Below are positions 23,301 to 35,000 of a stretch of DNA of 64,000 nt, one piece after another; the stretch's first letter is position 1; the number at the start of each line of letters is the position of its first letter. Position numbers and translations under genes: made by a program. This DNA comes from Chloranthus sessilifolius (Eukaryota; Streptophyta; Magnoliopsida; Chloranthales; Chloranthaceae): contig CM037590.1 of the NCBI GenBank assembly GCA_021018995.1, positions 45,200,287 to 45,264,286 on the forward strand. The letters run 5' to 3'. Under the pieces are notes generated by a model. That model was not told where the DNA came from and ran no database searches. It saw only the letters and a program-made list of their open reading frames with translations.

Positions 23301-26300
23301 GGAAATCACAAAATTAGGTATTATTTGTAAAATCTCCTTTAATTTTTTTTTTTTTTTTAAATACAAATAAAAAAAATTGAGGTTTAGAAACCGAAAACCA
23401 ATCGAACCGATAACTGTCGGTTCAGTTTCGGTTTGAGAAACTAAAAACCGATAGTTATCAGTTTGGTTTCGGCTTAGCATGAAAACCGACCCGATACACC
23501 CCTAGTTATAACCCACAACATAATGATAACCATAGAAAGCTTTAACTGAGAACATCCCAAAAGGCTCTAACACCTCAGCTATCGAATATTGTCAAGTTGC
23601 TCCAGTGCCGAAGGTATTCCCAAGCCTAGTAGCATGAAACGCCCAAACCCCTCTACGATTCTTAGGAGACTCGCGGTTCCCCGTTTCGGAAACGGATCGG
23701 CATAGGAACCGTGGTTCCTAAAAGTAGGAACCGCGGTTCCAACGCTTCTGGCGTAAAACGAGAGAGAGTGTGGAATCTTGTGTTTTGAGCTATACACCTA
23801 TGAAACTGTATATGCAAAAAAAAAATGCTTGTAGAAATGGGGTTTTTTCATCATTAGAAAATAAATTTAAAAAATTGCTAAACATATATGAAAAATTGAA
23901 AAAAAAAATATATAGAACATATAGGAACTAAAAAAGAATAAATCTAAGACCATACCTTAAAAAAGAAATGCCAATCTTTAACCCTACAGTCTAGGGTTTT
24001 CGTTTTTATGCGGCATCATCGCGGAGATCTTGGCGGCATCATCACGGAGATATAAGACCATACCTTCAAAAAATATCTTTTCCATCGCGGAGATCTTGGC
24101 GATCCATGAATATCTCTCTCTCTCTCTCTCTCTGTGCAATATTCTGGATACGCAGGGTTTCTTTATAAAACCCATCTCGTTGAGTTTTTAGTTCAATAGC
24201 CTTGGTTTTTATAATGAATGCCCCTTGACTTTTCAAATGAATAGGTCGGGTTTCTTTACAATAGTAAGTATTAAAGCTAGGGGGCTTTAAAGTAAAAACC
24301 TTGAAAAGGTTTTTAATATTAATACCCTTTGCCTTTAAGGTTGGGTGTACGTTTTAAATCTTTTTATATAATATATGCCGACTCTCTTGACCGTCATTTA
24401 AACATTTTGGTGTTTAAATGATCTTACACCATTAATGATTTAAGATGCGGGTGGTCCGAACCGTCAAAGTGATAGATCATAGGTTGAAATGCCATAGGCC
24501 AAAAAATGGTGTTTTAGGGAGATTCAAACCATCCGATTTCTTGACTATAATATCAACCGTTGTTGTTAGTTTTAATGACTGATATTAAAGTTTGTCAATC
24601 GGATGGTTCACATCCACTTATCGACATGTTTCATTGGCCTGATACATATTCCAATAATAAATTGCCACTTGGGCAATTTAGATTGATCATGATGTATGCC
24701 ACACGGCATAATGATAGATCACACTTCAATGGTGTGAGATAAAAAAGTGACATTGTAATGGTGTAAGATCATTTAACACCATTTGGTGTTTAAATGATGG
24801 TCAAGACTTAGGAGCCATTATCCCATGAAAGGACAAACTCTCCTGAACGCCATTTAAGCACCAACCGATCTTACACTATTTATTGGCTTATGGTCTTGGA
24901 AATCCACACCGTCAGAGTGATATATCATCAAGTGAAGGGCTATGAGTTAAAAAAAATGACACTTTTTGGGAGATTCGAACCATCCAACAGTGCACTTTAA
25001 TATCAACGGTTGTTCTTAATTTTGATGGCTAATATTAAAGTTCACCGATTGGATGGTTTACATCCACTTATAGTATGATCCTTTGGCTGGGACATGTTCT
25101 AATGATGGATTGTCACTTGGGCAATTTAGATTGATCATAGATGCGTGCCACACAACACAATGATAAATCACACTTCAATGGTGTAAGATAAAACGTGACA
25201 TTTTACAGCCCAAATATCTACACGTAGCTTGGGGTTTCCACTGTTAAAACTTTTGATTGCATTCAATCTAATGATGGAAATCTTTTCTCTCCCCAATCTT
25301 TGACAAAACAGATCCTGATGTCTTGGCCCATTTAGATTGATCAATAAAAAGTATATATATATATATATATATATATATACCGCTTCCTAGATTTTAAAAA
25401 ATTGCCGCTTCGTCGCTCCAGCTTCCGAATCCGCTTTTGCACCCGCTCCCGCTTCGTGCAACTAAGTTCCCAAGTAAGCTGAGCAATGATAAAAGCTCAG
25501 AAATAACTATATCTGAGTATCCATCTCACAAACTTGAGACCAGAAGGACAACATTTCTTTACTTATGTATTGACCTTAACAACTCCACATGAGCGGTAAT
25601 GATATCTTGCCTCAAGATTGGTATAATTGCACAAGCTGTCATTCCAAAACAGGACAGGCTCTCCATCTCCTTATCTTTTAAATTATTAAAACTTTTTGGC
25701 CACATGAAAGGAGGATCCCATCGCACCACCCTCCAGGCCTGTCCGTTCTCCATCCCTATTAACCTGGGGAAAAAATTATGTTTTTTGTATTTTGTAGTAA
25801 TGTAGTGAGAACCTTCATCCACAATATGCCTTGTTAGATGAGTCCACAATGCTATACCACGAATCCCAAGGCCGCCGGTCTCCAATGGGAGCGTACCACT
25901 TCCCTGCTACCAAGTTTACTAGTCTCCCCTGACCCGTAGTTTTTTAGAGAAACTTCCTTTGTAACAGGAACCTTTCTTTTCATGGATGTGAGCATACCAC
26001 AAGCTGTTAACCCCATGTAGGAAAATATGTATGAAGCTAGCTGACTTAGTCATCAAAGGCCATTGCTTTTATCCCTATTTGCATAGATAACTAGGACATG
26101 AAATAGACAAATTAGCAAGAGAGGCTGTTATCATGGTAATCCTCCCTGAAAATGACAGATACTTCTCTATCATTGAATCAACATGAGTCTCAAATTTTGC
26201 TAACATGAGTCCCAATCGTCAATGGGTAACAATAGACCAACGTAATAGCCAGAGAGGCTTTTATCATGGTAATTCGCCTAGGAACAGATAGGTACTTCCC

Positions 26301-28950
26301 TTTCCTGGAATCAAGATACAAGATACATCTCAAAATGTTATAGCTCTTGTTCCCAATCCTCAACAATCACATATTCATGTTTTGTTGGTTCCCCAAGCCA
26401 TTTAATGGGAAAAGAAACCTTGCGACAGCCGAGAATAGCCACTAAGTCATGCAATGAGGGAATAAATGTGTGCATACCATACACGGTTATGGCAGATGAC
26501 TTCGATTGCCATATCCTGGTGTTTGTCGAAGGAAATGAATAACAGGGTGTTTAATGGTAAAGCTTCGTCGACCAATGACCTGATTTTCACCATTAAGGAC
26601 AGTGCGCTTGGCTGCAATGATATATATCAGAGATTTAATATGGGGTTTGATTCATGTATTAGTTGGGCTGGAGTAAGGCTGAACCAATCTATTGGTTCTG
26701 AATTAGCATAGTTTCCAAGAACTGTTTCTGTTGGCAGTGGCTGACCTGTATATTAGTAATTTCCCTAGACATGGACTGTCTGTCTAGGGAATGTTGCACT
26801 TAATTTTTCTCCTTTTTTAATAAAACCAGTTCTGGTTATTGATTAAAAAAATGTTTTTATACCATAGACAATGAGATTAAACTTTTGATCAGTACAACTT
26901 TTAGTGATGGAGAACACAGAATACAGTTTAATATATATATAAAATCGGTAAAAACGTGCAATATCATTAACGGAAAACCAGCAGGGAGCTGGAAAACTAC
27001 AAACAGAAAGAGAACATACACAACAGCAGGCAACACAGATCCAACACCCCCACTCCCCTATAAGCTTCAAGAACGAAATTAAAGAAGTTCATTCCTCCCC
27101 AGATCCTCTTCTTTATCGAGAGAGACCCAATGAAACATCAGATCTTTGATATTCTCTGGAAAGATGGCAACCGGCCGGCGTTTCCGGTTGAAAACTCGGG
27201 CGTTCCTTTCGAAATATCCCACAACACCGCGAAAGCACCAACCCTCCAGAAGGCTCCTTGAAGTCGATCGAAATTGTGACCATGCCACGAAACCAGAAGC
27301 TGGAAAACACTCTTCCGAACCACCCATCTCAACTCGAAAGATTTCAGTGAATGTAAAGATGAGAAATTGACTCCTCTGAATGGAGGGACATAGGGCATTT
27401 GTTAGCTAGATCTTTTCCTCTAACAATCAGTTGATCAATGGCCAAGATGCGCCCTTTGATTGCCGTCCATCTAAAAAACCTGACCTTTGGTGGAATTGGG
27501 GCCTTCCAAATATAGTTCTGGTCAACTTTAATCATCGGTCGGCAAGAGAGGATTCGATGGACAGACATGACAAAAAATTCTCCATCCATGCTGACCGGCC
27601 ATCTTCGGGCATCCCTCCTTTGCTGGTTTCTCTTGGCCTCGTGTAGAATTTGCAACAGATTTTGAAATGGCTCCACCTCTTCATCTCTTAAATATCTCCT
27701 AGTAACGAGATCCCACGCTCCCCCAATCTCGGCAAAGACATCTTCTTCAAAACAATGTGGGTGCACCATCACATTGAAGATATCGGGAAACCTTTCTTTT
27801 AGTGGCTTTAAATCGATCCATGGGTCCTCCCAAAACTGAATCCGAGTCCCATCTCCTGAATTGAGGCGGATCCATCTAGAGAACTCTAGCCAAACAACGC
27901 AAATACTTTTCCACCAAGCTGAAAACCGTCTAGTAGTGTTAACGTTAACTCTCCAGTCCCCAGGAGCCGTTCATCCACCCATATTTCTCAGCCAAATTAA
28001 GAGGAACTTCTTGTGGGAGGAGTCAGGCATGGACAAGCGGTATCACCTGGTTAATTGGGAAACTTGTCAATTACCCTTACGCAATGGGGGTCTTGGTATT
28101 CGCAGCTTGCTATGGACCAATATTGTCTTGCTTGGGAAGTGGTTTTGGCAGGCGACGAGGGAGGAGAGGGAGAGTCTTTGGCGGGTGGTTTTGGTGGAGA
28201 AGTACGGGCAGTCCTTTGGGGGTTGGGGTATTAGTCATGTGGTGCACAGAGGTACTTTCCCTTGGTGGAAGGGCATATGCAAAACGTGGGAGGCCTACGT
28301 CAGAGGGGTCCGCTTTAGGTGGGGTTGTGGTAGCCGCATTCGATTCTAGGAGGATGTGTGGTTGGAGAGTGGGCCTCTTGCACCGTCTTTCCCGGACATT
28401 TATGCCATTGCTGTGAATCCAAGGGGCAGGATCAGTGAGTTTATCCCGGAGTCGGAAGGGGGGGGGGCAGTGTGGGAAGTAGGAGTGTTATCGGGTCGGT
28501 TTTCATGCAAAATCGAAATCGAACCAATAACTATCGGTTTTTATTTTATGAAACCGAACCGGTTCGGGCGGTTTTTGGTTTTTAAACCTCAGTTTTCAAC
28601 TTTTTTTATTATTAGGAAGCCAATTCATAAGAAAGCGTGTGACCTAATTTTGCAAGATCTTACCAGGGTAATTATGCATTGCTTGCATTTCAATGAAACT
28701 GATGGGTAATATCTATATAATTTTATTTAAAATAAAAAATGACAAACATATCATTACTCATTAGAGAATAATTCAGCAAACCAAAATCTCATGCAAAACC
28801 CCCAAAGGCCAAAACCCAAATCAACACAAATTTAAAGGGAGTCTTAAGGAAACCCAAAATCACAAATCCATACATAGAAATCACAAATCAATGAAAGGAG
28901 AGCTTGTTAGGATTAACATGAAAGAATAACATAGAGAGAGGAACATATAA

Positions 28951-29008
<58 letters not shown>

Positions 29009-32000
29009 TAACCTGTGGTGGAGAGTGGAGACTATGGAGTGTGGTGGCACGGCGCCGGAGACGGACGACGAACGCTGGGTTTGGAGCAAACGAAAGGAAA
29101 GTTGGATAGGGTTTACAGGTTTAGCTTTTACTTTTAGGGCTTTGTAGTTTGTAGAAGGAAAGCTTTTTTTCTTTTGTAGTTTGTAGAAGGAAATTTTTTT
29201 TTCTTTTTGAGAAAGAAGGAAAGCTTATTGGTTACGGTATTAGACTATTAGGGCTTTTGCCTTTTATAGTTTTAAGTTTTTAAAATAGAATTTTTTTGTT
29301 TACTACCTAAGTTTTTGTATGCATCACCTCTATCGGGTTCTTATCGGTTCCGTTTCGGTTTTATAACTCTAAAATCGAAACCGAACCGATAACTATCGAT
29401 TTTTATTTCAAAACTGAAACCAAACCGATATGTTCCAAAATTGAAACTGAACCGAAATTCGGGTCGGTTTCGGTCAGTTTCTGCACAACCCTAGTGGGAA
29501 GTGGTTACGAGAAGGCTCTTGCGAGAGGAGGTGGTATCTTACTCTAATTTATTGAGTGCATTATATGCGGCTAGGAGGCATCATAGCGGGTAGGATCAGA
29601 GGGCTTGGATTTCAAATAAAGATGAAATTTTTACGGTTAAATCCTTTTATAGGATGCTCACGAGGCGGCCGTTGATCAAATTTCAAGGGCCTGGTTTGTG
29701 GGGGAAAGTCGTTCCTCTAAAAGTTAGGTTCTTTGTGTGGACGTTATTTGAAGGAAGAATACTAACGTTGGACCAGTTGATTTGGAGGGGGAAGGAGATC
29801 CAGAACTGTTGCGTCATGTGTAACAAGGGGAAGGAGACCGCCGCTCACTTGATGATCCATTGTGACGTGGTGCAGGAAATTTGGAGTATTGTCCTAAAAT
29901 CATTTGGTATGAGTTGGGTGATGCCGGAGAGGCCGTATTCACTATACCTGAGCTGCGATGCCACTAAATTGAAGGGTCTTCTTAGGGAGTATTGGGATGT
30001 AGCCATGTTTGCGGTCTTTTGGGGCTTATGGAGAGAGAGGAATTTACGCAGTTTTGATCATGAATATCAGCTAGTGGGGATGATCATGAAGTCCATAACA
30101 GAGTTGCTGTGAAGCTGGGTGTCGGGTGGAAGGCCAGATACCCATGAGGGGTCCTTTCTTTGGGACCCTGGCTAAGTTCGGTGTTCTGCTCTGTTTTTGG
30201 TTGTTTGCTTGTATTGGTTTTTCAGCATCTTGCTGCGCTTCAATATATCTCATTTACTGATTAAAAAAAATATTTCTCAGCCAAAACTGTAACCCGTAGA
30301 CTGCTTTTTTTTTTTTTTGAAAAATCCATAGATTGCTTCTTTCAGTATCAGTACCGACCCATCATAATCATTTGCTAAGAAGCGCAATATTGACCAAATG
30401 AAGGTTGCCGATATCGAAACCCCCAAAACATTTGGGGAGCTGATAAGTCTCTCAATTGACCAAATGGTATTTTCTCTCCATACTTGAGCCTTCCCAGAGG
30501 AAGTCTCCCTCAAAGAGAGACATGAAGAAGATGGTGAGGCTGGAGAGGACGGATTTGACCCAATAACAAGCACCTCCATTGCTCAACAGTTTATCCTTCC
30601 AAGAGGTCAACCTCCCTTTGAATCTTTGCACCACTGGATCCCAGGCCAATCCCCAAAGGCAGCCCCAAGTAGGAGATTGGAGGGAATCATGATCGTAGTT
30701 CACCTCCTGAGGAAAAAACTCCAAAACCTGAGGATCAATGTTGTTAAATGGCATATGCGACCCTATGCGATGGCATGGCCCAATCGCATATGTGGATCGC
30801 ATATGCCATTGCCATTGTGCCATGGCACAATTTTTTTTACTTTTTTTCCCAAAAATTAACAAAAATACGAAATAAATGCCAAAAATTCCCAAGAAATTCC
30901 CAAAATTACCAATATAAAAAACCACTATTTTTTTGTTAATTTTGTGCTCTATATTGTAGAATGAGTAGAATTATATCCCATAAAGTGGAAGGAAAAATAT
31001 AAATTTCATCAAAAATGAAATCAAAATAGTACGAAAATAAAGTGGACCATACAAAAGAGAAGGAAAGAGACCTAAAACATACCTTTGAGAGTTGTGGTAT
31101 GCATTAGGAAGAGAAACCCCTATATATAGGGCATGGGAAAGCCTAAAAAAAAAAAAAAATTCAATGTTGGAGAAGTATGCCATGGCATACACTGTATGCA
31201 ATGGCATACTGTCGCATATGCGATGGTATGCGATGGCATACTTACTATATCGCATATGCCATCATGGACTATGCGATACACCCTTCCCAGGTGGCTAATG
31301 CGATCGCATAATGGCATATGCGGCATGGGTCCTGCTCACCTGAGACCGCTTCGTAAATGTTGAGCATGTTAGCAAACATTTGGATCTCGCTAAGCTCAAC
31401 CTTACAGAAGAAGTTTGTGTCGTCAACATATTGTAGGCGAGTAATCACCCGTTTAAAGCTCTCTATCAGAATACCCGATTATAGATTGTTAGTTCGATTG
31501 CGACTAATGAGACTTCCCAGGGCTTCTCCAACGGAGTTAAACAAGAATAGGGAGAGTGGATCCCCCTATTTGAGATCCCTAGAGCTCTTGAAATAGCCAG
31601 AGGGAGTACCATTACTAAGCATTGAGAACCATGCCGTGGAGTAGCACGCTCTCACCCACCTCCTCCATCTATCCTTGAACTCGAATCTCTACATCATGTA
31701 GTCCAAGTAGTCCCAACTGCCCGATCGCATGCCTTCTCCATATTGATCTTCCAAATGGCTGCTGGAACCCGATCGATATGATTAGAGTGAATAACTTCCT
31801 GCGCTATCACTACCATATTGATAAGCTGTCTATTCGAGAACGAAAGCCCCTTGATTAAACGAGATTATTTTGCCCATAATCGGTTTGAGCCTGTTGGCGA
31901 GGACTTTAGATAATATCTTAAAGAGTCAATTGAGAAGTCTAATAGGGTGAAAGTCTCAGAGATCCTCTACGCCATCCTTCTTAGAGATAAGCACAATAAA

Positions 32001-35000
32001 GGTAAAATTGATGCTCCAACCAATGAAGGTATCCAAATGAAACTCTCGGAAAACAATCATAATATCCTCCTTAAGGGTCGACCAAAGCGTCTGTAGAATT
32101 CCAACGCTAAGCCATCAGGTCTGGGCGATTTGTTTTTTCCACTAAACCTGATCTCCTCGTAGACCTTTCTCTCATCAAACTGATTTTCCAAAGCATCATT
32201 GTCCTCGGAAGAAATGGAAGGGAAGGAAAGACCGTCTAGCTGAGGCCTGGCCCAACCCTCATCTTCATACATTTTTTTGTAGAACTTGGCAGCTTGCATT
32301 TGATCTGCCCTGGATCCGTATAAACCACACCGTTGACAACAATCCTACCCATGAACTTTTTATTCCTCGCTTTAGCCACCGAATGGAAATACTTGGTATT
32401 ATTATCCCCTGCCTTCAGTCAGTGAACCTTGGACTTTTGTTTCGAACATATCTCTTCTTGGAAGCACCTATCATTGAACTTCATTTTGAGGTTGAGTCTC
32501 TCCTCTCTTTTTAGATCAGACAGCCCCATGGCTTCCTCAATCAAGTATAGCTCGTTAAGGCGATCCAACACCCTCCCCTTCCAGACATGGACCAGCCCAA
32601 AAACCTCACTATTCCATTTTTTGTTTTTTAATGCAACCCTTTAAGTATCTGAGTTTGGAAATAAGCTTAAATACAGTCTATCCTTGAGGATTAGATTCCT
32701 GCCACCAAATGGGAAGCCAGGATCTAAAACAGAGATTTTTGAATCAAAAGGGAGAGGGCCCCCTTCCCACAAAGTCACATTATAGGAGTAGAGGTCTGTG
32801 ATCTGAGACAGCCCTAGCGAAACCATGAATCATAGCATTAGGGAACGGGTGAAGCTATTCTGGATTGATAGGAAATCTTTCAAGGTGACTCATCGAAGCA
32901 TTGTCCCGAAGGTTGAACCACGTGAAATGTGCCCCTAGCAACGGCAGATGCACAAGAGCCAGTCGTGAATGAAAGAATTTAGAGCGGCCATGGTAGTCTG
33001 ATTCGGAGGACCGCCTATCTTTTCGTTGAGGGAAACAGATGGCATTGAAGTCTTCTCCCAAGCACCATGGGACATCTTAGCGAGCCGCAACCATAGCTAG
33101 TTCGAACCAAAAGTCTTCCTTTCTACTATCATCCGACAGGTTGTAGACCCCTCCGAGATAGCCCATCTCTTACCATTATCTTTGTTTCGACGCCAAAAAA
33201 ATCCCAGCATCATCATCGACCTTATGGAAAAGAAGAGAGTTCTAAGCAAGCAACATACCCCTGGAAGCTCATACGAAATCCACACCGACCCACTCCCATC
33301 TGTTATCACCGAGAATAGAGGCCACTTTGGCCCGGTCACAACTGTCCCAGTTTGTCTCTTGCCAGGTGATCACAGCGGGGTTATGGGAAGTGATAGCCTG
33401 CTTTACTCTCGCCCTTTTTTTGGAATCACAGGATTTCCCCACATTCAAAGAAAATAGCTTCATAAAAACACCAAGCGAAACCCGACCAAGAAGCGAAGCC
33501 TTACCAATCTCCGACTCCCCTCCCATCAAACATCCCCCACTCCAATCTAGCTAGTTCTCTTGGTTTGGGCCTTCTCTTACTTGATGAAAACTTGTTCTTC
33601 CAATACATGGAGGTAGATTTGAAGATTTCTCTGAGGGCCTCGTCGGTCCCTCGAAACACATCCCATGGTCTCTACCAAATTTGATGATATCGTCTAGAAT
33701 GTTCCTACTGAAACTGCAACAAACTTTGGAAGAAGAGACTTCCAACCCCAACTCCTTGAATGTAGAGGCTTGAGGCATGGATCAAAAAATCGGATTTCTG
33801 ACACTTATCGTCCTGACCTCCAGGACGATACATATCGCATATCGTCCAATACATTCAATGTATCGGCGATACATTGAATGTATCATTTTGATACATTTTT
33901 TTTTCTTTTCAAAAAATCCCCAAAATACTCTAAAAATCAGACGACTAATTCGATACGGGTGATATGAATGATAATTTGAAATTATCGGACGATAATATCA
34001 AATTATGGGTCCATGTCAAACACCCAATTATCGGATGATAATTTGACTGTTTCAGGGGGTACCCGATAAAAACCCTTTTTATCGTATCGCCCCCCTTCCA
34101 GAACGATGCGTATCGGTATCCTCCGATATTTTGAACCATGGCTTGGGGAGAGCAATCCACCCAAGGAATATCCTCGCTGCACGTGAGGGATCTAATATGG
34201 AGCAATCCACCCAAGTGAAGAAGAGGAGGAGCCATCGGAAGTCTCATAAGAAGAGACAATCTCCGAAACGTCCAATAGAGACAAAGACGAGGAAGACTCA
34301 ACAGAGACAGAGGAGGAAACAAATTCAGATGACAAGAGGCTAAGAGGGGGGGGGGGGAATAGGTGATGACACGTGTACAACACATGGGATGAATTTCGCC
34401 ATCTGTCAAAGACCCACAGATTCGACTCATAGTTAACCAGCTGGAGCTAGAAAGAAAACCCACGAAATTGAGCCCGGTCCGCACAATGTAAGTTTATCCA
34501 GAGTTCATGACCAAAGCCCGCTTTTGCACAGACCCAACACCACACGGGCCATCAGGTCCGTATTAGAGAAAAGTACGATTCGAGGAACCCGCTGAATGAG
34601 CCCTGTCCCCCATTCCATCTCTAAGGACAAAATGGCCACCTGTCCTCCACGTAACCTCCAAGGCATTGCCTAGTATTCGAAGACCACCCCCTATTTTGCA
34701 AACTATGGGCTGGTTTATAAAACCACCCTCCTGTCCCGCTGCTAGTCTACCAATCAAATCGAACCCCCTTGCCACAGAAAATTGACAATCCACCCCTTCC
34801 TTATCTCCCAGCTGTGAAGACAGATGAACCAAGGTCCAAAGCACCCTCTAGAACAGTGTCCAAACTACCTCTGCCACTTGGCCCCGATCCACCATGGAGT
34901 CCGGTCTCCCAACTATATCCATGCCCATAAAACTGCTCGTCCATGCCAGTTGGCCTTCTGAGGGACATTCAAAATTTGAAAGAGTGTTCATTGGGAAGAA

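Larger units (their letters stand above)
27997..30269 (+). mobile_element. LINE-C, 5'-truncated L1 insertion with 16-bp target duplication
   Basis: ATATTTCTCAGCCAAA occurs at 27981-27996 and 30270-30285, a perfect 16-bp duplication. The insert ends with an A-run (30263-30269). Coding begins mid reverse transcriptase ([24 protein letters not shown]), so the 5' end is missing. A hAT-like element (28480-29493) interrupts it. The plus-strand zf-RVT region follows (29654-30112). A TAG replaces the Trp codon of the RFWEDVW block near 28346. This is an inactive copy. Confidence 0.9.

Noticed and set aside
29654-30112. 152-codon ORF as an independent host gene
   Set aside because: Its KVRFFVWT...DQL and zinc-binding motifs are the C-terminus of LINE ORF2, and it lies within an insertion bounded by a 16-bp duplication.
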